From assembly GCA_902362775.1 (NCBI GenBank), contig CABIXV010000002.1, forward strand, positions 389,362 through 453,361: a DNA stretch of 64,000 nucleotides, written 5' to 3'. This DNA comes from Clostridiales bacterium (GTDB lineage: Bacteria > Bacillota > Clostridia > Oscillospirales > Oscillospiraceae). The notes under the pieces are model-generated. The model did no database searches and was not told the DNA's origin. It was given only the letters and a program-made list of their open reading frames with translations. Position numbers and translations under genes: made by a program. Every line of letters starts with the position of its first letter. Within the stretch, counting starts at the first letter, position 1. Below are positions 48,664 through 58,504 of the stretch, piece by piece.

Positions 48664-51600
48664 TTATTCCTCGTACATCTTCTGCAGACGGGTCAGCTTC
48701 TCGTAGCGCTTCTTGGCGGTCTCCTCGTTCAGGGCGAAGAGCTCCTTGGCGCGGTCGGGGAAGGACCGGGTCAGGCTGGAGTAGCGGGCCTCGTTCATCA
48801 GGAACTCCTGATAGCCGCCGGCGGGCGCCTTGCTGTCCAGGGTAAAGGGATTCTTGCCCTCCGCCTTGGCAGCGGGGTTGAAGCGGAACAGGTTCCAGTA
48901 GCCGCACTCCACAGCCTTCTTCATCTCAGCCTGGCAGTTGGTCATACCGCCCTTGATAGAGTGCATCTCACAGGGGGCATAGCCGATGATGAGGGAGGGG
49001 CCGTGATAGGCCTCGGCCTCGGCAATGGCCTTCAGTGTCTGGTTGGGGTTGGCACCCATGGCCACCTGGGCCACATAGACGTAGCCGTAGGTCATGGCGA
49101 TCTCAGCCAGGCTCTTCTTGGCCACGGTCTTACCGGCGGCGGCAAACTGGGCCACCTGGCCGATGTTAGAGGCCTTGGACGCCTGTCCGCCGGTGTTGGA
49201 GTACACCTCGGTGTCAAAGACGAAGATATTGACATCCTCGCCGGAGGCCAGGACGTGGTCCACGCCGCCGAAGCCGATGTCGTAAGCCCAGCCGTCGCCG
49301 CCGAAGATCCAGACGGACTTCTTGGCCAGGTAATCCTTCTCCTGGAGGATCTCCGCCACCAGCTTGCAGGCGTCGCACTGACACAGCTTCTCACCCTTGG
49401 CCTGCAGCTCCTTGCCAAACGCCTGGATCTCAGGGTTGGAGTTAGCCAGCAGCTCGTCCACGGTGCACAGGCTGGCCTCCAGAGCGGCCACATAGGCCTT
49501 GGCAGCCTCGCCGTTAGCGGTGCCGTCCTCCATGGTATCCAGCCACTTCTGGGCGGCCTCCTTCAGTTCGGGACGGGCCCACTCCACCGCGATCAGAGCC
49601 TCGGTCTTAGCGGCCAGCCGGTTGCGGATGGCCTTCTGACCCAGATACATACCCAGGCCATGCTCGGCGTTGTCCTCAAACAGAGAGTTGGCCCAGGCGG
49701 GACCCTTGCCCTCAGCGGTAGTGGCATAGGGAGAGGTAGCGGCGGGGCCGCCCCAGATGGAGGAACAGCCGGTGGCGTTGGAGATATACATCCGGTCGCC
49801 GAACAGCTGGGTGATCAGGCGGGCATAGGCGGTCTCGGCGCAGCCGGCGCAGGAGCCGGAGAACTCCAGCAGAGGCTTCTTGAACTGGGAGCCCTTAACA
49901 GTCAGGTCAGCCACATCCTCCTTGACGGAAACATTGGCCACCATGTAGTTGAAGGCGTCCTGCTGGGGCAGCTCCTCCTCCTGGCCCACCATGGTCAGGG
50001 CGCTGGTGGGACAGATGTTAGCGCACACGCCGCAGCCCATACAATCCAGGGGGCTGATGGCGATGGAGAACTTGTACTGACCCTTGCCCTTGCCGGCCTT
50101 CACGTCCACGATCTTGGCGGAAGCGGGAGCCTTGGCGGCCTCCTCCTCAGTCAGGGCAAAGGGACGGATAGTGGCGTGGGGGCAGACATAGGAGCACTGG
50201 TTACACTGGATACACTTAGAGGAGTCCCAGGTGGGCACGGAGACGGCCACGCCGCGCTTCTCGTAGGCGGCGGCGCCCAGCTCGAAGGTGCCATCCGCAT
50301 GGGGCACGAAGGCGGAAACAGGCAGGCTGTCGCCATCCATGCGGTCCACGGGGTCCAGAATGCTGTTGACCATGTCCACCAGCTTGGCGGGGCCAGTGTG
50401 CTTGCTGACCTTGACCTCGTCCTTGGCGTTCTTCCAGTCGGCGGGCACATCGTACTTCTTGAAAGCAGTGGCGCCCAGGTCGATGGCCTTGTGGTTCATG
50501 TCCACGATATCCTGGCCTTTCTTCAGGTAGGACTTGGTGGCGGCATCCTTCATATACTGGATGGCCTCCTCCTGGGGCATGACCTTGGCCAGAGTAAAGA
50601 AGGCGGACTGGAGAATGGTGTTGGTACGCTTGCCCATGCCGATCTGCTGGGCCAGGTCGATGGCGTTGATGGTATACAGCTGGATATCGTTCTCGGCAAT
50701 ATACCGCTTGGCCTCGGCAGACAGGTGGTGGGCCAGCTCCTCGTCAGACCACTGGCAGTTGATCATAAACACGCCGCCGGGCTTGACGTCACGGACCATG
50801 GGGAAGTCCTTGGTCACATAGGAGGGGTTGTGGCAGGCCACAAAGTCGGCCTTATTGATATAGTAGGGGGAGCGGATGGGCTTATCGCCGAAGCGCAGGT
50901 GGCTGATGGTCACACCACCGGTCTTCTTGGAGTCATACTGGAAATAAGCCTGCACGTACTTGTCGGTGTGGTCGCCGATGATCTTGATGGAGTTCTTGTT
51001 GGCGCCCACAGTGCCGTCGCCGCCCAGACCCCAGAACTTGCACTCGATGGTGCCTTCCGCGGCGGTGTTGGGCGCCTTGTGCTCCTCCAGGGAGCTGCCG
51101 GTCACGTCGTCCACGATGCCCATAGTGAAGTGGTCCTTGGGCTTGTCCTGAGACAGGTTCTCATACACAGCAAAGACGCTCTTGGGCGGGGTGTCCTTGG
51201 AGCCCAAGCCGTAGCGGCCGCCCACGACCACCTTATCGGTGATGCCGGCGCCAGCCAGAGCGGTAATGACATCCAGGTACAGGGGATCGCCCAGGGCTCC
51301 GGGCTCCTTGGTGCGGTCCAGAACAGCGATCTTCTTGGCGGTGGCGGGAATGGCGGCAATCAGCTTGTCCGCCTTGAAGGGGCGGTACAGACGGACCTTG
51401 ATCAGGCCAACCTTCTCACCGTGGGCATTCAGGTAGTCAATGACCTCCTCCGCCACGTCGCAGATGGAGCCCATGGCGATGATGACCCGGTCGGCATCGG
51501 GAGCGCCATAGTAGTTGAACAGCTGGTAGTTGGTGCCCAGCTTGGCGTTGATCTTGCCCATGTACTCCTCAACGATCTCAGGAAGAGCGTCATAGTACTT

Positions 51601-52299
51601 GTTGCAGGCCTCGCGGTGCTGGAAGAAGATATCGCCGTTCTCGTGGGAGCCGCGCATGGTGGGATGCTCAGGGTTCAGCGCACGCTTGCGGAAGTCAGCC
51701 ACGGCGTCCATGTCCACCATCTCAGCCAGGTCGGCATAGTCCCAGATGGCAACCTTCTGGATCTCGTGGGAAGTACGGAAGCCGTCGAAGAAGTTGATAA
51801 AGGGGACGCGGCCCTTGATGGCGGACAGGTGGGCCACAGGAGCCAGGTCCATGACCTCCTGCACGTTGCCCTCAGCCAGCATGGCGAAGCCGGTCTGGCG
51901 GCAGGCCATAACGTCGGAGTGGTCGCCAAAGATATTCAGGGACTGAGCGGCCACGGTACGGGCGGATACATGGAACACCGCGGGCAGCAGCTCGCCGGCG
52001 ATCTTGTACATATTGGGGATCATCAGCAGCAGGCCCTGGGAGGCGGTGTAGGTGGTAGTCAGGGCGCCCGCGTTCAGAGAGCCGTGGACAGTACCGGCGG
52101 CACCAGCCTCAGACTGCATCTCGATCACCTTGACAGTGGTGCCAAAGATGTTCTTCTGGCCCTGGGCCGCCCACTGATCCACATAGTCGGCCATAGGACT
52201 GGACGGGGTAATGGGGTAGATGCCGGCCACTTCGGTGAAGGCGTAGCTGACATATGCCGCAGCATTGTTGCCGTCCATGGTTTTGAATTTTCTTGCCAT
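48664..52299 (-). CDS. nifJ: Pyruvate:ferredoxin (flavodoxin) oxidoreductase
   Basis: A 1211-residue homodimeric PFOR that converts pyruvate and CoA to acetyl-CoA, CO2 and reduced ferredoxin. The N-terminus MDGNNAAAYVSYAFTEVA and YPITPSSPMADYVD are typical. Two [4Fe-4S] motifs lie near residues 690-760 (CIQCNQCSYVCP, CMGCGVCANICP). A further cluster and the TPP domain follow (SGSCAGCAETAY, FGGDGWAYDIG with the TPP motif). The length is slightly above the usual 1170-1200. It supplies electrons that the hydrogenase in this window could use. AGGGAA precedes the ATG. Monocistronic. Confidence 0.96.
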   Translation of the reverse strand: MARKFKTMDGNNAAAYVSYAFTEVAGIYPITPSSPMADYVDQWAAQGQKNIFGTTVKVIEMQSEAGAAGTVHGSLNAGALTTTYTASQGLLLMIPNMYKIAGELLPAVFHVSARTVAAQSLNIFGDHSDVMACRQTGFAMLAEGNVQEVMDLAPVAHLSAIKGRVPFINFFDGFRTSHEIQKVAIWDYADLAEMVDMDAVADFRKRALNPEHPTMRGSHENGDIFFQHREACNKYYDALPEIVEEYMGKINAKLGTNYQLFNYYGAPDADRVIIAMGSICDVAEEVIDYLNAHGEKVGLIKVRLYRPFKADKLIAAIPATAKKIAVLDRTKEPGALGDPLYLDVITALAGAGITDKVVVGGRYGLGSKDTPPKSVFAVYENLSQDKPKDHFTMGIVDDVTGSSLEEHKAPNTAAEGTIECKFWGLGGDGTVGANKNSIKIIGDHTDKYVQAYFQYDSKKTGGVTISHLRFGDKPIRSPYYINKADFVACHNPSYVTKDFPMVRDVKPGGVFMINCQWSDEELAHHLSAEAKRYIAENDIQLYTINAIDLAQQIGMGKRTNTILQSAFFTLAKVMPQEEAIQYMKDAATKSYLKKGQDIVDMNHKAIDLGATAFKKYDVPADWKNAKDEVKVSKHTGPAKLVDMVNSILDPVDRMDGDSLPVSAFVPHADGTFELGAAAYEKRGVAVSVPTWDSSKCIQCNQCSYVCPHATIRPFALTEEEAAKAPASAKIVDVKAGKGKGQYKFSIAISPLDCMGCGVCANICPTSALTMVGQEEELPQQDAFNYMVANVSVKEDVADLTVKGSQFKKPLLEFSGSCAGCAETAYARLITQLFGDRMYISNATGCSSIWGGPAATSPYATTAEGKGPAWANSLFEDNAEHGLGMYLGQKAIRNRLAAKTEALIAVEWARPELKEAAQKWLDTMEDGTANGEAAKAYVAALEASLCTVDELLANSNPEIQAFGKELQAKGEKLCQCDACKLVAEILQEKDYLAKKSVWIFGGDGWAYDIGFGGVDHVLASGEDVNIFVFDTEVYSNTGGQASKASNIGQVAQFAAAGKTVAKKSLAEIAMTYGYVYVAQVAMGANPNQTLKAIAEAEAYHGPSLIIGYAPCEMHSIKGGMTNCQAEMKKAVECGYWNLFRFNPAAKAEGKNPFTLDSKAPAGGYQEFLMNEARYSSLTRSFPDRAKELFALNEETAKKRYEKLTRLQKMYEE

Positions 52300-52669
52300 G
52301 AGAGTTCCCTACTTTCTTCATATTTTGGCGGACGGGCGGGGAACGCTCGTCCATGTTCCAGACATTTCTGCCCTAAGCATGCCAATGCCCCGCCCTGTAA
52401 AACGCCTATGATAGTTATAGGTGTTTTCTTATGGGAGCACATGACAGTGCCGCCCCCCGGCAGTAGGGGAGCGGAGCAGTATTCTTGACCGCTCCTAGTT
52501 TATCATTTTTTCCCCCGTTTGTAAATCCAATGGATGAAATTTTTCTTGCTTTTTTCCTCGACATATATAGAAAAAGCTATACCTTCCATTGAAATTTTTG
52601 GGAGAAACAAGTAAAATAGAAATCAAGCAACCCATCCGGGCCTTCGGCCCGGCAACAGGAGGTTTTCCC
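52300..52669. other. Divergent intergenic region, nifJ / comM
   Basis: 370 bp without a supported gene. It holds a hairpin AACGCCTAT / ATAGGTGTT (52401-52425), with T-rich flanks on the plus side, and a GC palindrome CCGGGCCTTCGGCCCGG just before the comM ribosome site. No convincing promoter could be set for either gene. Confidence 0.5.
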
Positions 52670-54178
52670 ATGGTCTTCACCATCCGTTCCCTGGGGCTCC
52701 ATGGAGTGTCCGGCTATTCTGTTTCCGCCGAATGTGATCTGTCCAGCGGACTGCCCGCCTTCAATGTGGTGGGCCTCCCCGACGCTGCTGTCAACGAGGC
52801 CAGAGACCGGGTAAGGGCGGCCATCAAAAACTGCGGCTTCACCTTCCCGGTGAGCCGCATCACCGTCAATCTGGCGCCCGCCCATGTGAAAAAGTCCGGC
52901 ACTCTCTACGACCTCCCCATTTTGGTGGGAATCCTGTGCGCCGGCGGCCAACTGAAGCTGCGGGACCGGGACTGCGCCTTTGTGGGGGAGCTCTCCCTTT
53001 CAGGGGAGCTGCGGCCCTGCGCTGGGATGCTGCCTATGGCCCTACAGGCCAAGCGTGAGGGCATCCGCGCCCTCTTCGTCCCAGAGGATAACGCTGCCGA
53101 GGCCACTCTGGCCGATGGTCCCGCCGTCTACCCTGTACGGGATGTGGCCCAGCTGGTACGCCACCTGTCCGGCGAGGAAGCCATCATCCCCGCGCCCCCG
53201 TGGTCCCCCTCCCCGGAATCCGACTGCTGCCCCGACTTCTCCGAGGTGAAGGGGCAGGACCTGGTAAAGCGGGCTCTGGAGATTGCCGCTGCCGGGGGGC
53301 ACAATGTACTCATGTCCGGCCCACCAGGCTCCGGCAAGTCCATGCTGGCCCGCCGACTGCCCTCTATTCTGCCTGCCATGTCCCGGCAGGAAGCGCTGGA
53401 GACCACTGAGATTCACTCGGTAATGGGCCTGACCTCCAGAGAGCGGCCCCTGATCGATATCAGACCCTTCCGCTCCCCTCACCACACCGTATCCCCTATG
53501 GGAATGGCGGGGGGCGGCTCCAATCCCCGGCCAGGTGAAATTTCTCTTGCACACAACGGCGTGCTTTTTTTGGACGAGCTGCCCGAGTTCCCCAAGGAGG
53601 TGCTGGAGGTGCTGCGCCAGCCCCTGGAGGACGGCCAGGTCCAGATCTCCCGGGCCTCCGGCACAGTCACCTATCCCAGCCGGTTCATGCTGGTATGCGC
53701 CATGAACCCCTGCAAATGCGGCTGGTACGGCCACCCCTCCGGCCGATGCCGGTGTACGGAGCACGAGGTAAAAAAGTATCTCTCCCGCCTGTCCGGCCCC
53801 CTGCTGGACCGTATCGACCTCTTTGTTCAGGTGGATGCCCTGAATTTTGAGGAGCTGTCCCAGCGGGAGCAGGCAGAGCCATCCTCCGCGATCAAGGCCC
53901 GGGTGGACCGGGCCAGAGCGGTACAGACCCGCCGAAGCGGCTCCCCCTGCAATTCCCAGCTGGGCCGGGTGGAGTTGGACCGCTTCTGTGCCCTGGATGA
54001 AGACTGCCAAAAGCTGATGCGGGGAGCCTTCGACCGCCTTGGGCTCACCGCCCGGAGCTATGACCGAATCCTGCGGGTGGCCCGGACCATCGCCGATCTG
54101 GAGAGAAGCGAGACCATCCAGCCCCCACACTTGGCCGAGGCCCTGCAGTTCCGCCCACCGGAGTACCTGCGGCGGTGA
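52670..54178 (+). CDS. YifB/ComM-family Mg-chelatase-like AAA+ ATPase
   Basis: A 502-residue AAA+ protein. The N-terminal Lon-protease-like S5-fold domain (1-165) includes LPAFNVVGLPDAAVNEARDR. Walker A is GPPGSGKSMLARRLPSILP near residue 217, and Walker B is VLFLDELPEF. A zinc-like group follows (CAMNPCKCGWYGHPSGRCRC), typical of this family. ComM promotes branch migration during natural transformation in some Gram-negative bacteria; the clostridial function is not established. The start at 52670 follows AGGAGG; an in-frame start 27 codons earlier is rejected. Confidence 0.9.
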   Translation: MVFTIRSLGLHGVSGYSVSAECDLSSGLPAFNVVGLPDAAVNEARDRVRAAIKNCGFTFPVSRITVNLAPAHVKKSGTLYDLPILVGILCAGGQLKLRDRDCAFVGELSLSGELRPCAGMLPMALQAKREGIRALFVPEDNAAEATLADGPAVYPVRDVAQLVRHLSGEEAIIPAPPWSPSPESDCCPDFSEVKGQDLVKRALEIAAAGGHNVLMSGPPGSGKSMLARRLPSILPAMSRQEALETTEIHSVMGLTSRERPLIDIRPFRSPHHTVSPMGMAGGGSNPRPGEISLAHNGVLFLDELPEFPKEVLEVLRQPLEDGQVQISRASGTVTYPSRFMLVCAMNPCKCGWYGHPSGRCRCTEHEVKKYLSRLSGPLLDRIDLFVQVDALNFEELSQREQAEPSSAIKARVDRARAVQTRRSGSPCNSQLGRVELDRFCALDEDCQKLMRGAFDRLGLTARSYDRILRVARTIADLERSETIQPPHLAEALQFRPPEYLRR

Positions 54179-54231
54179 GGTAAAACCAGGGTGTTCCCCC
54201 GATTACTTGGAAATTTATGGAGGAATATACC

Positions 54232-54690
54232 ATGAAATTAAAAAATCCCATGCTGGTGGTGAGGGACATTGATCAGTCTGTGGAATTTTATAACAGGGTG
54301 TTTGGGCTCCATGTAATTATGGATTTTGGCGCGAATAAGACCTTAACAGGCGGTCTGGCCCTCCAGACCGCGGAAACCTATCAGGAATTTATCGGAGACA
54401 GGGCCATCTCCTTCGGCGGCAACAACTTCGAGCTCTACTTTGAAGAAGATGATTTTGACCAGTTTGCTGACCGGCTCAAGGGGTTCCAGGTGGACTATGT
54501 ACACCCCGTCAAGGAGCATAGGTGGGGACAGCGCGTGGTCCGCTTCTATGACCCTGACCGGCATATCATTGAGGTCGGGGAAAATATGAAGGCGGTCTGC
54601 AGGCGCTTTCTGGCCAGTGGGATGACGCCAGACCAAGTCGCTGTCCGAATGGACGTACCTATGAAATTCGTAAACGCCTGCCTGCGGTGA
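54232..54690 (+). CDS. VOC (glyoxalase/bleomycin resistance) domain protein
   Basis: A 152-residue protein. A vicinal-oxygen-chelate domain spans about residues 1-115 (LVVRDIDQSVEFYNRVFGL at the start, RFYDPDRHIIEVGE at the end). Metal-ligand candidates are the Glu in FELYFEED and the Glu in IIEVGE. The last 35 residues (GMTPDQVAVRMDVPMKFV) form an extra helical tail that looks like a small helix-turn-helix. Substrate unknown. The start at 54232 follows GGAGG; a start five codons earlier is part of that ribosome site. Confidence 0.85.
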   Translation: MKLKNPMLVVRDIDQSVEFYNRVFGLHVIMDFGANKTLTGGLALQTAETYQEFIGDRAISFGGNNFELYFEEDDFDQFADRLKGFQVDYVHPVKEHRWGQRVVRFYDPDRHIIEVGENMKAVCRRFLASGMTPDQVAVRMDVPMKFVNACLR

Positions 54691-54783
54691 TCCTACATAC
54701 CGATGCTCCCCCTTGTCCCCCGGAAAAAAATCTGCTATGATGGTTTAATCACCAGTGTTCAACAGGAAAGGAACCGACCAAAT

Positions 54784-55950
54784 ATGAATGAAATGATTTT
54801 GCTCAAGCTGGGCGAGCTGGTCCTGAAGGGTCTGAACCGCCGCAGCTTTGAGGATAAGCTCCAGGCCAACATCCACCGCCGCTTAAACGGCCTGGGCCAG
54901 TTCCGGGTATATACCCGCCAATCCACCACCTATGTGGAGCCCATGAATGCGGACTGCGACATGGACGGGGCCTGGGAGGCCATGAAAAAAGTCTTTGGAG
55001 TCGTGGGGCTGTCCCGGGCCCGCTCCTGTGAGAAGGACAAGGACGCCATCCTGGCCGCCTGCCGGGAGTATCTGGACAGCCAGCTTCACTCCGCCAAAAC
55101 CTTTAAGGTAGAGACCAAGCGGGCGGACAAGACCTTTCCCATGACCTCTATCCAGGTAAGCCAGTATGTGGGCGGTGAGCTCCATGAGGCCTATGACAAT
55201 CTGGAAGTGGACGTCCATCACCCGGAGCTGACCGTCTATGTGGAGATTCGGGACTACGCCGCCTTCGTCCACGCCGACCCGGAGCCAGGCGCGGGCGGCC
55301 TGCCGGTGGGCATCAACGGCAGAGCGGTATCCCTGCTGTCCGGCGGCATTGACTCGCCAGTGGCCTCCTGGATGATTGCCAAGCGGGGCGTCGCACTGGA
55401 GATGGTCCACTTCTTTTCCTACCCCTATACCTCCCCGGAGGCCAAGGAGAAGGTGCTGGAGCTGGCCCGGCTGCTCACTCCCTGGTGCGGGCGGCTCACG
55501 GTCCATGTGGTCCCCTTCACCGCCATCCAGGAGGAGCTGCGCCGCTCCTGCCCGGAGGAGCTGTTCACCATCATCATGCGCCGGTTCATGATGCGCATCT
55601 CCCAGGAGGTGGCCAAACGGTGCGGCGCCAAGGCCCTGGTCACTGGTGAGTGTCTGGGCCAGGTGGCCAGCCAGACCATGGAGGCGATGAACGTCACGGG
55701 GGCTGTGGCCGCCCTGCCTGTTCTGCGGCCAGTCGTGGGGCTGGACAAGGAGGAGATTGTCCAGATCGCCCGGAAGATCGGCACCTTTGAGACCTCCATC
55801 CTGCCCTACGAGGACTGCTGCACCGTTTTTACTCCCCGGCACCCCCGGCTCCGCCCCATTCTCACCGAGGTGGAGGCGGCGGAGGAAAAGCTGGACGTCG
55901 ACGCCATGGTCCAGGCGGCGGTGGAGGGCATTGAGCGCGTCCAAGTCTGA
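54784..55950 (+). CDS. thiI: tRNA 4-thiouridine synthase ThiI
   Basis: A 388-residue enzyme that thiolates U8 of tRNA and can serve thiazole synthesis. It has an N-terminal ferredoxin-like part, a THUMP domain (about 60-165) and a PP-loop ATPase domain with LSGGIDSPVASW near residue 185. The Cys in LVTGECLGQVASQ and the C-terminal EDCCTVFTPRHP match the family. There is no C-terminal rhodanese domain, as in most Firmicutes forms. The start at 54784 is chosen for family agreement and GGAAAGGA upstream. Confidence 0.93.
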   Translation: MNEMILLKLGELVLKGLNRRSFEDKLQANIHRRLNGLGQFRVYTRQSTTYVEPMNADCDMDGAWEAMKKVFGVVGLSRARSCEKDKDAILAACREYLDSQLHSAKTFKVETKRADKTFPMTSIQVSQYVGGELHEAYDNLEVDVHHPELTVYVEIRDYAAFVHADPEPGAGGLPVGINGRAVSLLSGGIDSPVASWMIAKRGVALEMVHFFSYPYTSPEAKEKVLELARLLTPWCGRLTVHVVPFTAIQEELRRSCPEELFTIIMRRFMMRISQEVAKRCGAKALVTGECLGQVASQTMEAMNVTGAVAALPVLRPVVGLDKEEIVQIARKIGTFETSILPYEDCCTVFTPRHPRLRPILTEVEAAEEKLDVDAMVQAAVEGIERVQV

Positions 55951-55979
55951 TGGAAAGAGGGAAAGGAGCACGGTCAGCC

Positions 55980-56567
55980 ATGACAATCCGACTTGCTGTC
56001 CCTGGAGATGCTCTGGCTCTGTTGGAGATTTACCGTCAGTATATTCAGACCCCCATTACCTTTGAATATGAGCTGCCCACCTTGGAGGAATTTACCCGGC
56101 GCATTTCCGATGCGTTGAAACAATACCCCTATCTGGTGCTGGAGGACCAGGGCAGGCTGTTGGGCTACACCTACGCCCATCCAGAGCGTGAGTGGAAGGC
56201 CTATCAGTGGAACGCGGAGCTGTCCATCTATTTGGCCCCTGCCGCTGTTGGAAAGGGCTATGGCAGACGGCTGTACCAAGCTCTGCTGGACCTTTTGTCC
56301 CTTCAGGGCGTCCGTACCGTATACGGGGTTGTGACCTCTCCGAACCCGGCCAGCGAGGCCCTCCAAAAATCCCTGGGCTTCCGGCTGATTGGCGTACATA
56401 AAAATACCGGCTACAAGGCTGGTCAGTGGCGAGACGTGCTGTGGTTTGAGAAGAGTCTGGCTCCCTACGACGCGGACCCCCAGCCTGTCCTCCCTTTCTG
56501 CCAGCTTGACCAGCAGCAGGTAGATCGGGTGCTGGCCGCTTACGGTCACGAGGATACACCGGCATAG
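55980..56567 (+). CDS. GNAT-family N-acetyltransferase
   Basis: A 195-residue acetyltransferase of the phosphinothricin-acetyltransferase-like group. IRLAVPGDALALLEIYRQYI and TPITFEYELPTLEEF fit that group. The acetyl-CoA loop is VGKGYGRRLYQALL (Q/R-x-x-G-x-G/A type), and PNPASEALQKSLGF is motif B. Substrate unknown. I place the start at 55980 after AAAGGAG; a frame opening ten codons earlier overlaps the thiI stop without a ribosome site. Confidence 0.87.
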   Translation: MTIRLAVPGDALALLEIYRQYIQTPITFEYELPTLEEFTRRISDALKQYPYLVLEDQGRLLGYTYAHPEREWKAYQWNAELSIYLAPAAVGKGYGRRLYQALLDLLSLQGVRTVYGVVTSPNPASEALQKSLGFRLIGVHKNTGYKAGQWRDVLWFEKSLAPYDADPQPVLPFCQLDQQQVDRVLAAYGHEDTPA

Positions 56568-56589
56568 CCGGTGGATCTTTTTGTATACA

Positions 56590-56623
56590 AAAAGGCAGGA
56601 CCGCTTCAGCGGTCCTGCCTTTT
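56590..56623. terminator. Bidirectional terminator after the GNAT gene
   Basis: A perfect 15-bp stem (56590-56604 with 56609-56623) with loop TTCA, T-rich on both sides. It probably also was the original terminator of eno. Confidence 0.92.
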
Positions 56624-56634
56624 AACGTAAAATT

Positions 56635-56691
56635 GCTTACTTCAAGTTGAAGAATGCCTTCATACCGGGGTACTCGGCGATGTCGCCCAGC
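56635..56691 (-). pseudogene. Second copy of the eno 3' end
   Basis: 57 nt match the last 18 codons of eno plus 3' flank (56894-56950) at 53 positions. All four differences fall in the coding part and are synonymous, in the codons for Gly, Ala, Asn and Leu, and both copies end in TAAGC. It encodes the same tail (ending MKAFFNLK) but has no gene body. It lies next to the shared terminator, so it may be the original eno end displaced by an insertion. Confidence 0.9.
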
Positions 56692-56893
56692 ACCCAATAT
56701 GCACCCGGCGCACATTGGGGACCCGAAGGCTTAAAATGCTCGGCGGAAATGAATTCCGCCTGCGCCAAGGTTTTCGCCTTTGCGAAAACGCTTGTACGCG
56801 CTGCGCGCGCCCCATCTGCGATGGGGCCCCAAGGAGCTGGGCGACGGGAAAAGCAAAGCCGCCCGTTGGGCGGCTTTGCTCGGAAGCTTGGAA
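56692..56893. repeat. Structured element between the two eno tails
   Basis: 202 bp of stacked hairpins with no ORF. It includes the 19-nt hairpin GGCGGAAATGAATTCCGCC (56742-56760), the pair GTTTTCGC-CTTT-GCGAAAAC, GCCCCAT-CTGCG-ATGGGGC, and a terminator-like stem at 56852-56880. At 56832-56845 is a 14-nt inverted copy of eno sequence (gene 56941-56954). A sister element lies next to gpmI. Confidence 0.8.
56846..56880 (-). terminator. Terminator of eno inside the element
   Basis: A perfect 13-bp stem (56852-56864 with 56868-56880) with a 3-nt loop, followed on the minus strand by TTTTCCCG, 16 bp after the eno stop. Confidence 0.75.
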
Positions 56894-56895
56894 GC

Positions 56896-58203
<1,308 letters not shown>

Positions 58204-58232
58204 TTATCTCCTTTCATTTTTCCGGCGGCACG

Positions 58233-58302
58233 CCGGGCGGTACAGGCCGCCCCTGCTATTGAACGCCGCCGGTATCCGTAGGGGCGGCCTGTGGCCGCCC
58301 GA
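58233..58302. repeat. GC-rich hairpin repeats upstream of eno
   Basis: Two related hairpins: GGGCGG-TACAGG-CCGCCC near 58233-58250, and the perfect GGGCGGCC-TGT-GGCCGCCC near 58282-58300. The GGGCGGCC/GGCCGCCC block is of a type often repeated between genes in Oscillospiraceae. It lies between the second gpmI tail and the eno start. Confidence 0.6.
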
Positions 58303-58308
58303 ATACGC

Positions 58309-58356
58309 TCAGGTCACAATCAGGGTCTCCCCATCCATCTCTGCCGGCTTTTCCAG
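58309..58356 (-). pseudogene. Second copy of the gpmI 3' end
   Basis: 48 nt match the last 16 codons of gpmI (58505-58552) at 47 positions. The single change is synonymous (Pro codon). It encodes the tail LEKPAEMDGETLIVT with its stop but no gene body. Confidence 0.9.
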
Positions 58357-58504
58357 CTTTCCCAAACGGGCAGGCCCGTTTGGGGGCCCTTTGATTTTGA
58401 GTCCTCGGGGCAAATAAATTGCCCCTCCGGAAATTCCTCGCTCCGCTCAGAATTTAACCGGCCTGGAAAAGCCCCTTTGGCTTGGAACTTCAACTTCCCC
58501 GGGA
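58357..58504. repeat. Structured element between the two gpmI tails
   Basis: 148 bp of hairpins without an ORF. It includes CAAACGGGC-AG-GCCCGTTTG and the 19-nt hairpin GGGGCAAATAAATTGCCCC (58407-58425), the same size and loop type as the one in the eno element. At 58460-58473 is a 14-nt inverted copy of gpmI sequence (gene 58542-58555). Both elements have TTCCAAGC and GGGCTTTTCC-like or GCTTTTCCC strings at the same relative place after the gene stop. Confidence 0.8.

Noticed and set aside
48592..52488. 1298-codon open frame on the plus strand across the PFOR gene
   Set aside because: It is exactly antisense to nifJ, low in complexity (Gly/His/Val/Leu-rich) and has no family motif. It is a GC-rich mirror of the real gene's codon pattern.
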